The notes beneath the pieces were generated by a model that had not been told where the DNA came from, ran no database searches, and worked only from the letters and a program-made list of their open reading frames with translations. From the NCBI GenBank assembly GCA_958405195.1, contig CATYDM010000002.1, positions 1 through 64,000 of the forward strand: a DNA stretch of 64,000 nucleotides, given 5' to 3'. Source of the DNA: an uncultured Collinsella sp. GTDB taxonomy: Bacteria; Actinomycetota; Coriobacteriia; Coriobacteriales; Coriobacteriaceae. Below, piece by piece: positions 8,874 to 16,353 of this stretch; within the stretch, counting starts at the first letter, position 1, and the number at the start of each line of letters is the position of its first letter. Position numbers and translations under genes: made by a program.

Positions 8874-9404
8874 ATGAATATCGTTGTATTGAGCGGCAGC
8901 CCGCGTAAGGGCGCCAATACCGACACCATGGTTGAGGCGTTTGCCGAGACCGCGCGTGAGGGCGGCAATACGGTCGAGGTCGTCCGTGTTGCCAGCAAGA
9001 AAATCGCTGGTTGCCTGGGGTGTCAGTATTGCTTCGCCCATGAGGGCACTTGCGTGCAGAAGGATGACATGGCCGACGTGATCGAGTCGCTGAAAGGCGC
9101 CGATACGGTTGTCTTCGCTTCGCCTATCTACTGGTTTGATATCACTGCGCAGGAGAAGGCCGCCATCGACCGCCTGTACGCCTTCGGTGCTACAGGCTTC
9201 CCGTTCACCAAGACGGCCCTTTTGCTCGATAGCCACAGCGAGGGCGTCTATGATGCGGCGATTGCTATGTACAGGGCCACATGCGCGTACTGCAAGTGGG
9301 AGGACCAGGGCATTGTCACCGTTAGCGGCATGACCGAGCGCGACAGCATGGCCTCCTCGCCCAAGTTGGAAGAGGTGCGAGAGCTCGCTCGCAAGCTCGC
9401 CTAA
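8874..9404 (+). CDS. NADPH-dependent FMN reductase / flavodoxin-like iron-sulfur flavoprotein
   Basis: Soluble flavoprotein of 176 residues. The N-terminus MNIVVLSGSPRKGANTDTM is the FMN phosphate-binding loop of the NADPH-dependent FMN reductase superfamily, and FASPIYWFDITAQEKAAIDR is the second flavin-contacting loop. A CLGCQYC segment near residue 47, with another Cys shortly after, is the compact cysteine motif seen in iron-sulfur flavoproteins, so it may bind a 4Fe-4S cluster. The start has a GGAGGG site. It probably transfers electrons from NAD(P)H to quinones, metals or another protein; substrate unknown. It is monocistronic and faces the AAA ATPase gene convergently. Confidence 0.85.
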   Translation: MNIVVLSGSPRKGANTDTMVEAFAETAREGGNTVEVVRVASKKIAGCLGCQYCFAHEGTCVQKDDMADVIESLKGADTVVFASPIYWFDITAQEKAAIDRLYAFGATGFPFTKTALLLDSHSEGVYDAAIAMYRATCAYCKWEDQGIVTVSGMTERDSMASSPKLEEVRELARKLA

Positions 9405-9414
9405 GGACAAGAAG

Positions 9415-9486
9415 AACGCATGGCAATCGGTGTTGGTGGAAAATGCTTGCTATCCTTACCAAGAGGAATGCTGATTGCCATGCGTT
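9415..9486. repeat. 72-bp element with perfect 14-bp inverted ends
   Basis: AACGCATGGCAATC (9415-9428) and GATTGCCATGCGTT (9473-9486) are perfect inverted repeats. The interior holds a nested weaker pair, TTGGT and ACCAA. It lies between two convergent genes and may act as a bidirectional terminator or be a small mobile palindrome. Confidence 0.65.
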
Positions 9487-9513
9487 GATGCTTCCGCGGA
9501 CAATTCCGGCGTG

Positions 9514-10608
9514 CTAAAACGCCTTCTCGTTCAAGAATTCCCTGAACGCGGGAATGTCAAAGCCAACGAGACCACGCCCGCGCTCTCCAATGACGCCGTC
9601 CTCCAGGAGGCGGCGTTTGTATTGGCTTGCGTAGTTGCTGGCGACGCCCATGCGTTTGGCTATCTCCGAGACCCTGCTGGGGCCAGAATCGGGCAGCATC
9701 GCGAGCAAAAACTCAATGTCTTTATCGGAAAGCTCCCGATAGGTCGTTTCGAGAATTCGATCGCGCAGCTCCATGCGGGCAAGCAGAGAACCCTGCTGTA
9801 CATCAGGTGCACTGATTTTGGGCGAGTTCTCCGAAACATCCCATGTGCGATATCCGACGAGCTGCATCATATAGGGAAATCCGTCGACGGCCTTCACGGC
9901 ATCCTCGAGCGCTTCTGGCGTGATTGAGCGGCCTCCGGCCTCAACGGTTTTGCGGAATGCGTTTGCAATTTCAACGTCAGTGATTCGTCCCAACTGATGA
10001 TATTGGGAACGCCTGAGGAACGAGACGGAATCGTTACGCAGCAACGCCGATACTTTGTAGGGCAGTCCTGCCATGAGTAGGGCAACTTTTTTACCTTCGC
10101 GTACAAAGTGCTGGTAAACAGAGGCAAATTGAAGCATTTCTTCGAGATCGACGGTGACTTCATCGATGGTGATGAGAAGTCCGATGTCATGTTTTTCGAG
10201 TTGCTTAAAGATGCCATTCATGCGCGTGCGCCAGTTGCCCTGAGCCTCTTGAGCATATGTCCAATCGATGCCCACTGGGCCAATTTGAACACCGTTTATG
10301 CGCGCGTGAGGCTGTGAGAGGTAGCTATCTGCGGCTTCTTTGGTTCGCTCGATAATATCTTCGAGCATGCCTGGCATGGCGGAGACATTTGCTGCGATCC
10401 AGCCGTGTTCAAGCGCCGTTTCTGAAAGGAGCGAGAGAAGCGCCGTCTTGCCCGTTCCCCTTGCGCCAGTAAAAATGGTCGACAGGTTGGGATCTCCCGG
10501 GCCGTTGATAAAGCCACGGTTGATGTCACGCAGGATATGCTCGCGACCCGCTAGAAAGGGAGGGACGCTTCCAAATGTTGGGGTAAAGGGATTCTTGCTG
10601 TACTCCAT
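9514..10608 (-). CDS. AAA-family ATPase with C-terminal winged helix, first paralogue
   Basis: ATPase of 364 residues that starts NPFTPTFGSVPPFLAGRE, has Walker A GARGTGKT (48-55), Walker B LLITIDEVTV and an arginine-rich sensor region FLRRSQYHQLG. The C-terminal 50 residues (SRVSEIAKRMGVASNYASQY, then RLLEDGVI) look like a winged helix-turn-helix. The ATG at 10608 behind GGAG is the chosen start; a longer reading would translate the repeat array just upstream. A paralogue with the same layout lies at 60303-61421, also behind tandem repeats. The fold resembles the Orc/Cdc6-like and STAND-type ATPases; no function is known to me. The wHTH plus repeats suggest self-regulation. Confidence 0.8.
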   Translation of the reverse strand: MEYSKNPFTPTFGSVPPFLAGREHILRDINRGFINGPGDPNLSTIFTGARGTGKTALLSLLSETALEHGWIAANVSAMPGMLEDIIERTKEAADSYLSQPHARINGVQIGPVGIDWTYAQEAQGNWRTRMNGIFKQLEKHDIGLLITIDEVTVDLEEMLQFASVYQHFVREGKKVALLMAGLPYKVSALLRNDSVSFLRRSQYHQLGRITDVEIANAFRKTVEAGGRSITPEALEDAVKAVDGFPYMMQLVGYRTWDVSENSPKISAPDVQQGSLLARMELRDRILETTYRELSDKDIEFLLAMLPDSGPSRVSEIAKRMGVASNYASQYKRRLLEDGVIGERGRGLVGFDIPAFREFLNEKAF

Positions 10609-10617
10609 GGTGGCTCC

Positions 10618-10673
10618 TTTGCAAGTTTTGCTAATTTTTGCAATTTTTGCTAACTTTTGCAAGTTTTGCTAAC
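10618..10673. repeat. Tandem 9/10-bp repeats (iteron-like) before the AAA ATPase gene
   Basis: Six head-to-tail units of the form TTTTGCAAG or TTTTGCTAAC alternate in length 9 and 10 bp, making three 19-bp double units. The array begins 10 bp upstream of the ATG at 10608. The near-helical spacing would place identical sites on one DNA face. It is likely the operator or binding array of the ATPase. Confidence 0.75.
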
Positions 10674-10760
10674 GGCTTAACATGCCTTGTGCCGTGGGGT
10701 TGCAGGAGTGAAAAACGGGGATTCCTATATTCCTATTATTCCGACTACGTTGCAGCGAGT

Positions 10761-10798
10761 GGGGCCCGGAGCGCAGCATTTACTGCGCTCCGGGCCCC
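10761..10798. terminator. Strong hairpin after the topoisomerase operon
   Basis: The perfect 16-bp stem GGGGCCCGGAGCGCAG (10761-10776) and its complement (10783-10798) enclose a 6-nt loop, 38 bp beyond the parC-like stop codon. No long T run follows on the minus strand. It most likely ends the leftward topoisomerase transcript. Confidence 0.65.
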
Positions 10799-10836
10799 GT
10801 TGGTTTGTGGCTTGGACCAGTTCGACTGCCGTCGTC

Positions 10837-13077
10837 CTAGTCAAACAGACTCGGCATGTCGTTTTCTTTCATGAGGGCACCGGCGGAGGGCAGACTCTGC
10901 GCGGTGAACTTCTCGGCCGAGACGCCGGCGCCAAGGATCTCTTCGGTTGTGCCGACGGTGGTGACCGAGCGGCCCTTCTTGGCCGTAAAGGCCTGGACAC
11001 CCTGCGTGTTGGTAGTCGTCTTGGTCTTGAGCAGCGACGTGTTGAAGTTCATCAGGCGGTAGTCGCTCGAGACCAGCGCGATGTCGCGGTCCTCCTTGAG
11101 CACCTGGGCATACAGCAGCTTGCTGCCGCCGTAGATGGCGTTCTTAAGGCGCTTGCGGTTGGTCTTGGTGACGTATCCAGAAAGCGCGACGCGCACTACG
11201 CGGCCGTTCTCAAAGACGAACAGCACGTCGGCTTTGTAGTCCTCGGGGTCGATGACCCAGATGACACTCTCGTCGGGTTCCATCTCAAGATCGGTCGGCA
11301 GGTACGAGCCCAGCTGTGCCGACTTGGTATCCTCAAACGCCGCAACCTTGCACTTGTACACCTGGCTCTTGTTGGTAAAGACCAGCAATTCGTGGGTGTT
11401 GGAGGACGGGAACTCGATAAAGGGTTTGTCGCCGTCTTTGTACTTGAGCGTGGTCGCCTTCTTGAGCACGCGGTCCGTCATCTTCTTAAGGTAGCCATCG
11501 CGCGAGAGCATGATGGTGACCGGGTACTCCTCGACCTCGGGCTCCAAGCTTACCTCGATAACCTCATGGGGCTCGATCCTGCCCGTGCGGCGCGGCATCA
11601 CGTACTTCTTGTTGACTGCGGCCAGCTCGTCGCTGATGACCTTCTTGATGTTGTCTTCGCTCGAGAGAATCTCCTCAAGCTCGGCAATCTCGCCCTCAAG
11701 CTTTGCAATGTCCTTGGTGCGGTTGAGGATGTACTCCTCGTTGATGTTGCGGAGCTTAAGTTCGGCAACAAACTCGGCCTGAGTCTCGTCGATGTCGAAA
11801 CCCTTCATAAGATTGGGCACGACCTCGGCTTCGAGCTTGGTGCCGCGGATGATGGCGATGGCCTTGTCGATGTCGAGCAGGATTGCCTCGAGGCCGTGCA
11901 ACAGGTGCAGACGCTCGGACTTTTTGCCCAGGTCAAAGTTAATGCGGCGACGTGTGGACTCAATACGCCACTTGACCCACTCGTGCAGAATCTGGCGCAC
12001 GCCCATAACACGGGGATATCCGTCGACCAACACGTTGAAGTTGCACGAGAACGAATCCTGCAGCGTGGTCGAGCGATAGAGCTTGGCCATGAGCTTGTCG
12101 GGGTCGACACCGCGCTTAAGGTCGATGGCGATGCGCAAGCCCGAGAGGTCGGTTTCGTCGCGGATGTCAGCGATCTCCTTGACCTTGCCCTCTTTGGAGA
12201 GCTTGACGATGCGCTCGATGATGACATCGGTCTTGGTGGTGTAGGGGATCTCGTAGACCTCGATGATGCGCTCTTCGGGAATCCAGCGCCAGCGGGAGCG
12301 GATCTGGAAGCTGCCAAGGCCGGTCTCGATAATCTTCTCCATCTCCTCGCGGCGGTAGATGATCTCGCCGCCGGTCGAGAAGTCGGGCATGGGCATATAC
12401 TCGAGCAGGTCGCAGTCGGGATCCTGCAGGTAGTGCATCGTGGCGGTGCAGACCTCGTTGAGGTTGAAACCGCAGATGTCGGACGCCATGGCGACGCCGA
12501 TGCCCTTGTTAGCCGAGACAAGGATGTTGGGGAACGTGGTGGGCAGCAGGCGCGGCTCCTTCATGGCGCCATCGTAGCTGTCGACGAAGTCGACCGGGTC
12601 CTTGTCGATGTCCTTGAAGATCTCGGCGCTGATGGGGGAGAGCTTGGCCTCGGTGTAACGCGAGGCGGCGTAGCTCAGGTCGCCCGAATAGTACTTGCCA
12701 AAGTTGCCCTTCGACTCCACGAAGGGCGCAAGCAGCGCTTCGTTGCCCGTCGCCAGGCGCACCATCGTCTCGTAGATCGCGGCATCGCCGTGCGGGTTGA
12801 GCTTCATGGTCTGACCCACAATGTTGGCGCTCTTCTGGCGCTCGCCCTTGAGCAGACCCATCTTGTACATGGTGTAAAGCAGCTTGCGGTGCGAGGGCTT
12901 AAAGCCGTCGATCTCGGGGAATGCACGCGAGACGTTGACGCTCATGGCGTAGGGCATGTAGTTGACCTCGAGCGTCTGCGTGATCGGCTGGTCGGTGACC
13001 TCGGAGTGCAGGCCGATGACGTTCTCGGCGTTGACCTGCTTTTTCTTTGGCTGGTTCTTCGTCTTCTTCTTTGCCAC
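10837..13077 (-). CDS. DNA topoisomerase type IIA subunit A (ParC/GyrA-like)
   Basis: Breakage-reunion subunit of 746 residues. The winged-helix region holds the DNA-cleaving tyrosine at 141 in AASRYTEAKL, preceded by the conserved HGDAAIYETMVRLA helix. A coiled-coil tower follows (LRNINEEYILNRTKD, ELEEILSSEDNIKKV). The C-terminal 250 residues form beta-propeller-like repeats (VTIMLSRDGYLKKM, LLVFTNKSQVYKCKV). I see no GyrA box (QRRGGKG), so it should be a topoisomerase IV-like or divergent enzyme, not the main gyrase. The GTG at 13077 with AGAGGA upstream gives a Lys-rich N-terminus. It lies 45 bp downstream of its partner subunit gene; the two act as an A2B2 enzyme that passes one DNA duplex through another. 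Confidence 0.9.
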   Translation of the reverse strand: MAKKKTKNQPKKKQVNAENVIGLHSEVTDQPITQTLEVNYMPYAMSVNVSRAFPEIDGFKPSHRKLLYTMYKMGLLKGERQKSANIVGQTMKLNPHGDAAIYETMVRLATGNEALLAPFVESKGNFGKYYSGDLSYAASRYTEAKLSPISAEIFKDIDKDPVDFVDSYDGAMKEPRLLPTTFPNILVSANKGIGVAMASDICGFNLNEVCTATMHYLQDPDCDLLEYMPMPDFSTGGEIIYRREEMEKIIETGLGSFQIRSRWRWIPEERIIEVYEIPYTTKTDVIIERIVKLSKEGKVKEIADIRDETDLSGLRIAIDLKRGVDPDKLMAKLYRSTTLQDSFSCNFNVLVDGYPRVMGVRQILHEWVKWRIESTRRRINFDLGKKSERLHLLHGLEAILLDIDKAIAIIRGTKLEAEVVPNLMKGFDIDETQAEFVAELKLRNINEEYILNRTKDIAKLEGEIAELEEILSSEDNIKKVISDELAAVNKKYVMPRRTGRIEPHEVIEVSLEPEVEEYPVTIMLSRDGYLKKMTDRVLKKATTLKYKDGDKPFIEFPSSNTHELLVFTNKSQVYKCKVAAFEDTKSAQLGSYLPTDLEMEPDESVIWVIDPEDYKADVLFVFENGRVVRVALSGYVTKTNRKRLKNAIYGGSKLLYAQVLKEDRDIALVSSDYRLMNFNTSLLKTKTTTNTQGVQAFTAKKGRSVTTVGTTEEILGAGVSAEKFTAQSLPSAGALMKENDMPSLFD

Positions 13078-13122
13078 GATTTCCTCTTGAACTTCTTATG
13101 GGCCGTCGTTATCGATTTGCTG

Positions 13123-15120
13123 CTACTGCAGGTCCAGCTGGTCAAGGTATTCCTTGCCGTGCTCGGAGATATGGCGCTTGCGGCCTGCCTCGTCGTTGCC
13201 CAGCAAAAGGTTGAACATGGTCTCCATCTTGGTGACGTCCTCGGGCTCCACCTTGATCAGACGGCGCGTCTCGGGGTTCATGGTGGTGAGCCACATCATG
13301 TCCGGATCGTTCTCACCAAGACCCTTGGAGCGGTTGATGGAACACTTCTGGTCGCCGATTTCCTTGAGGATGCCGTTTTTCTCGAGCTCGGTGTAGGCAA
13401 AGTAGGTCTTTTCTTTGCAGTTGATCTCGTAGAGCGGCGACTCGGCGATATAGACGTAGCCCTCGTCGATAAGCGTGGGCACCAGGCGATAGAGCATGGT
13501 GAGCACGAGCGTGCGGATGTGATAACCGTCGACGTCGGCGTCCGTACAGATGATGACCTTGTTCCAGTTGAGGTTATCCAGGTCAAAGGCGCCCAGGTTC
13601 TTGATGCGCTTGTCCTTGATCTCCACACCGCAGCCCAGCACGCGCATAAGGTCCATGATGATGTCGGACTTAAAGATGCGCGGATAGTCCTCCTTCAGGC
13701 AGTTGAGAATCTTGCCGCGGACGGGCATAACGCCCTGGAACTCGGCATCGCGCGAGGTGCGGATGGCACCAGCTGCCGAGTCGCCCTCTACGATGTAGAT
13801 CTCGCGACGGCTCTTGTCCTTGGAGCGGCAGTCAATGAACTTCTGCACGCGGTTGGCCATATCGGTCTTCTGCTGCAGGTTGGTCTTGATGCTCTGGCGC
13901 GTCTTCTCGGCATTCTCGCGCGAGCGCTTGTTGATGAGCACCTGCTCCATGATCTTGTTGGCGGCGTCCTTGTTCTCGATCAAGTAAGTCGAGAGGCGCT
14001 CCTTAAAGAAGGCCGTCATAGCCTGCTGGATAAAGCGGTTGTTGATGGCCTTCTTAGTCTGGTTTTCATAGGACGTCTGGGTGGAGAAGCAGTTGGTCAC
14101 CAGTACTAGGCAGTCCTGGACGTCTTGCCACTTAATGCCGCTCTCGTTTTTGTTGTATTTGCCCTGTTGCTTAATGTAGGCATCGATGGCACTGGTCAGA
14201 GCGCTGCGGGCCGCCTTCTCGGGCGAGCCGCCATTCTCGAGCCACGATGAGTTGTGGTAGTACTCCTGCATCATGAAGGTGCGCGAGAAGCACATGCACG
14301 CGGTGATCTTTACATTGTAGTCGGGTAGGTCCTCGCGGTCGCGACCGCGACGGTCGGCCTCGATAAAAAAGGGCTCGGTGAGGTAGTCGGTACCGACCTT
14401 CTCGAGCACGTAGTCTTCGATGCCCTTGGGATAGCAAAAGTCCTCTTCGGAAAACTCGCCATCGTCACCTTCGATGCGCAGGCGGAAGGTCACGTTGGCG
14501 TTGACCACGGCTTGGCGGCGCATGGTCTCGCGATACCAATCGTGGGGGATACTGATGGAGGTAAAGACCTCAAGATCGGGGCGCCACTTGATGGTGGTGC
14601 CGGTGCGGTTCTCGTCGCTGGGCTCAATCTCGAGTGCCTTCTTTTTGGCACCGACGACCTTGCCCTTCTTAAAGTGCAGGGAGTACTTGTTGCCGTCGCG
14701 CCAAACCGTGACGTCCATGTACTCGGAAGCGTACTGAGTCGCGCAGGAGCCCAGGCCGTTGGTACCGAGCGAGAAGTCGTAGTCGCCGCCCTGGTTATTG
14801 TTGTATTTGCCGCCGGCGTAGAGCTCGCAAAAGACGAGTTCCCAGTTAAAACGCTTCTCGGAGGGGTTCCAGTCGAGCGGGCAGCCGCGGCCGTTGTCCT
14901 CTACCTGAATGGAACCATCGCGAAAGGCGGTAAGGGTGATGAGCTTGCCGTAGCCCTGGCGCGCCTCGTCAACGGCGTTGGACAGGATCTCGAAGGCGGC
15001 ATGCGCGCAACCGTCAAGTCCGTCCGAGCCAAAGATAACGGCGGGGCGCAGACGAACGCGCTCCTCGTCCTTGAGCTGGCGGATACTGTCGTTACCATAG
15101 TTTGCGGTGTTTTTTGCCAT
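13123..15120 (-). CDS. DNA topoisomerase type IIA subunit B (ParE/GyrB-like)
   Basis: ATPase subunit of 665 residues. The GHKL domain shows ILSNAVDEARQG (Mg-binding Asn48), VEDNGRGCPLD (73-83) and the ATP lid GTNGLGSCATQ (119-129). The Toprim domain has EGDSAAG (445-451, catalytic Glu445) and DADVDG (527-532). The C-terminus with NRSKGLGENDPDMMW and NPETRRLI is the conserved ParE/GyrB tail. The sequence is divergent from standard gyrase B, matching the second type II topoisomerase pair carried by many anaerobic Firmicutes and Actinobacteria. A promoter with TTGGAA and TATGCT hexamers lies about 55-83 bp upstream. Role: ATP-driven strand passage and probably decatenation. Confidence 0.9.
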   Translation of the reverse strand: MAKNTANYGNDSIRQLKDEERVRLRPAVIFGSDGLDGCAHAAFEILSNAVDEARQGYGKLITLTAFRDGSIQVEDNGRGCPLDWNPSEKRFNWELVFCELYAGGKYNNNQGGDYDFSLGTNGLGSCATQYASEYMDVTVWRDGNKYSLHFKKGKVVGAKKKALEIEPSDENRTGTTIKWRPDLEVFTSISIPHDWYRETMRRQAVVNANVTFRLRIEGDDGEFSEEDFCYPKGIEDYVLEKVGTDYLTEPFFIEADRRGRDREDLPDYNVKITACMCFSRTFMMQEYYHNSSWLENGGSPEKAARSALTSAIDAYIKQQGKYNKNESGIKWQDVQDCLVLVTNCFSTQTSYENQTKKAINNRFIQQAMTAFFKERLSTYLIENKDAANKIMEQVLINKRSRENAEKTRQSIKTNLQQKTDMANRVQKFIDCRSKDKSRREIYIVEGDSAAGAIRTSRDAEFQGVMPVRGKILNCLKEDYPRIFKSDIIMDLMRVLGCGVEIKDKRIKNLGAFDLDNLNWNKVIICTDADVDGYHIRTLVLTMLYRLVPTLIDEGYVYIAESPLYEINCKEKTYFAYTELEKNGILKEIGDQKCSINRSKGLGENDPDMMWLTTMNPETRRLIKVEPEDVTKMETMFNLLLGNDEAGRKRHISEHGKEYLDQLDLQ

Positions 15121-15174
15121 ACTCGCTCTCTCGGTGCTCCTTTGCTGCGTTTAAGTCATATAGATAGTCAAGTT

Positions 15175-15203
15175 AGCATAGCCCAGCCTATAGGCGATTC
15201 CAA
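15175..15203 (-). promoter_or_regulatory. Sigma-70-type promoter for the topoisomerase operon
   Basis: On the minus strand TTGGAA (15203-15198) and TATGCT (15180-15175) are 17 bp apart, placing the transcription start about 45 bp before the parE-like ATG. The match is reasonable but not perfect. Confidence 0.5.
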
Positions 15204-15215
15204 CCAACACGAAAT

Positions 15216-15244
15216 CCATCGAACAATCGTTCGGAGTTCGATGG
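15216..15244. repeat. Palindrome between divergent topoisomerase and xre promoters
   Basis: CCATCGAAC (15216-15224) and GTTCGATGG (15236-15244) form a perfect 9-bp inverted repeat with an 11-nt centre. It lies just upstream of the parE-like promoter and may be an operator. Confidence 0.55.
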
Positions 15245-15252
15245 AGATTCGT

Positions 15253-15289
15253 TTACTCGGACAAAACCGAGTCGGTTCTGTCCGAGTAA
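15253..15289. repeat. Nearly perfect 37-bp palindrome
   Basis: The arms TTACTCGGACA (15253-15263) and TGTCCGAGTAA (15279-15289), with inner arms AACCGA and TCGGTT, pair at 17 of 18 positions around one central G. It lies 8 bp from the previous palindrome. There is no T tract, so a regulatory site or a mobile palindromic repeat is more likely than a terminator. Confidence 0.65.
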
Positions 15290-15362
15290 GCTTGAATAGT
15301 GAATCGAAAATGTTATGTCCGCATGGCGATGACGAACATGGTTTCCATAATGACAGATATAG

Positions 15363-15391
15363 TTGACATCTTCTGATGGATGCAATATATT
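15363..15391 (+). promoter_or_regulatory. Consensus sigma-70 promoter of the xre gene
   Basis: TTGACA (15363-15368) and TATATT (15386-15391) are separated by exactly 17 bp, about 50 bp before the xre ATG. This is the clearest promoter in the window. Confidence 0.8.
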
Positions 15392-15439
15392 TCTGCCATG
15401 TTGCAACGGATATCTGTCCATTACTACGAAAGGAACTCC

Positions 15440-15670
15440 ATGCCGGGCAAAAAGAACCTACGCATGAAGGCGGCGCGCGCGGCGGTTGGCCTTTCGCAAG
15501 CTGACTTGGCCGAGGCCGTGGGCGTTACGCGCCAGACTATCGGTCTTATCGAGGCGGGCGGCTACAACCCCACGCTCAATTTGTGCGTGGCAATCTGTAA
15601 AACGCTACGCGTTACGTTGAACGATCTGTTTTGGGAAGACGGGATCGACGTCGACCCTAACGCTCTTTAG
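15440..15670 (+). CDS. XRE (Cro/CI) family helix-turn-helix regulator
   Basis: Compact DNA-binding protein of 76 residues made almost only of an HTH_3 domain: LSQADLAEAVGVTRQTIGLI (helices 2-3) then NPTLNLCVAICKTLRVTLNDLFW. The pattern VTRQTIGLIEAGGYNPTL is typical of the small YozG/Cro-like regulators that pair with a membrane protein. The ATG at 15440 has AAAGGA 5 nt upstream; a longer frame back to 15380 would cross the promoter. It ends 9 bp before the next gene, so the two form an operon. It probably represses its own promoter, perhaps at the palindromes upstream. Confidence 0.88.
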   Translation: MPGKKNLRMKAARAAVGLSQADLAEAVGVTRQTIGLIEAGGYNPTLNLCVAICKTLRVTLNDLFWEDGIDVDPNAL

Positions 15671-15679
15671 GAGTCCACT

Positions 15680-16264
15680 ATGAAATTTGAAGATCTGAAA
15701 AGCGTGCAAAAGTGGCGTGAATATGCCGGCCCAAAGGATGAGCGCCTGGAGGCTGAGAGCGCGAAGATCTACAAGATTGGTTTCGTGCTGCTTTCGTTTG
15801 GCATGTTGATGATATTTTTCTACCAGTTTATAGCTCGACAGGTTGCGTGGGTTCACAGCGACGCCAGTGAAATGCCGCATGGCTTTGCAACGCCGTTCGA
15901 GGCAGCCATGTATTTGTGGCTCGTTCTCGTGATGTTGATTTGCGCAGGACTGCAAACGCGGAAGGGCTATGTCGATACCAATCGTTTTGGGCAAACCGAG
16001 CATCTTCCTGTTGGATATTTCCTGCTTCTCAGCGGTCTTAGCGGCGCCGCGTTCGCGCTTGTTATTGCCGCAATGCGCTGTATCGCTGAGGTGCAGATCG
16101 TACCGCTCGAAAGCGTCTTTTGGTTGGCGAACCTGGCCACGGGCGTGTTCTGCGGTGCGACGATTTTCGCGGCCACGTTTGCTGGCCTGTGCGTAACGTT
16201 TTTCACGGCGAAAAGACGCCGTGCCAAGCTCGAGGCAGAACTCGACTCCTCTGACGACATCTAA
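15680..16264 (+). CDS. Four-helix membrane protein paired with an XRE regulator
   Basis: Protein of 194 residues with a charged N-terminus and about four hydrophobic helices: FVLLSFGMLMIFFYQFIA, AMYLWLVLVMLICAGL, FLLLSGLSGAAFALVIAAM and NLATGVFCGATIFAATFAGL, ending in a basic/acidic tail. The architecture matches uncharacterised membrane proteins (DUF3796/DUF6773-like) that sit behind small XRE regulators in many Gram-positive bacteria. It is 9 bp downstream of the regulator. The pair may sense membrane stress or control a toxin-like activity, but function is not established. Confidence 0.7.
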   Translation: MKFEDLKSVQKWREYAGPKDERLEAESAKIYKIGFVLLSFGMLMIFFYQFIARQVAWVHSDASEMPHGFATPFEAAMYLWLVLVMLICAGLQTRKGYVDTNRFGQTEHLPVGYFLLLSGLSGAAFALVIAAMRCIAEVQIVPLESVFWLANLATGVFCGATIFAATFAGLCVTFFTAKRRRAKLEAELDSSDDI

Positions 16265-16272
16265 TTCGCAAC

Positions 16273-16302
16273 GGGCTGGCTCTGGGTATCCAGAACTAGC
16301 CC
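16273..16302 (+). terminator. Hairpin after the xre-membrane protein operon
   Basis: The arms GGGCTGGCTCTGG and CCAGAACTAGCCC pair with two mismatches around GTAT, 9 bp after the stop codon. It is followed by a short ATTT. Likely terminator. Confidence 0.5.
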
Positions 16303-16353
16303 ATTTGATGTTCGATGAGCCGAGCCGGCGTCTCTCGCAAAAGTAACTAGGAG

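Noticed and set aside
10687..14109. 1140-codon open frame on the plus strand
   Set aside because: It is antisense to the topoisomerase genes, has no ribosome site, and its composition (Val/Leu/Asp/His-rich) is that of a shadow frame of a GC-rich gene.
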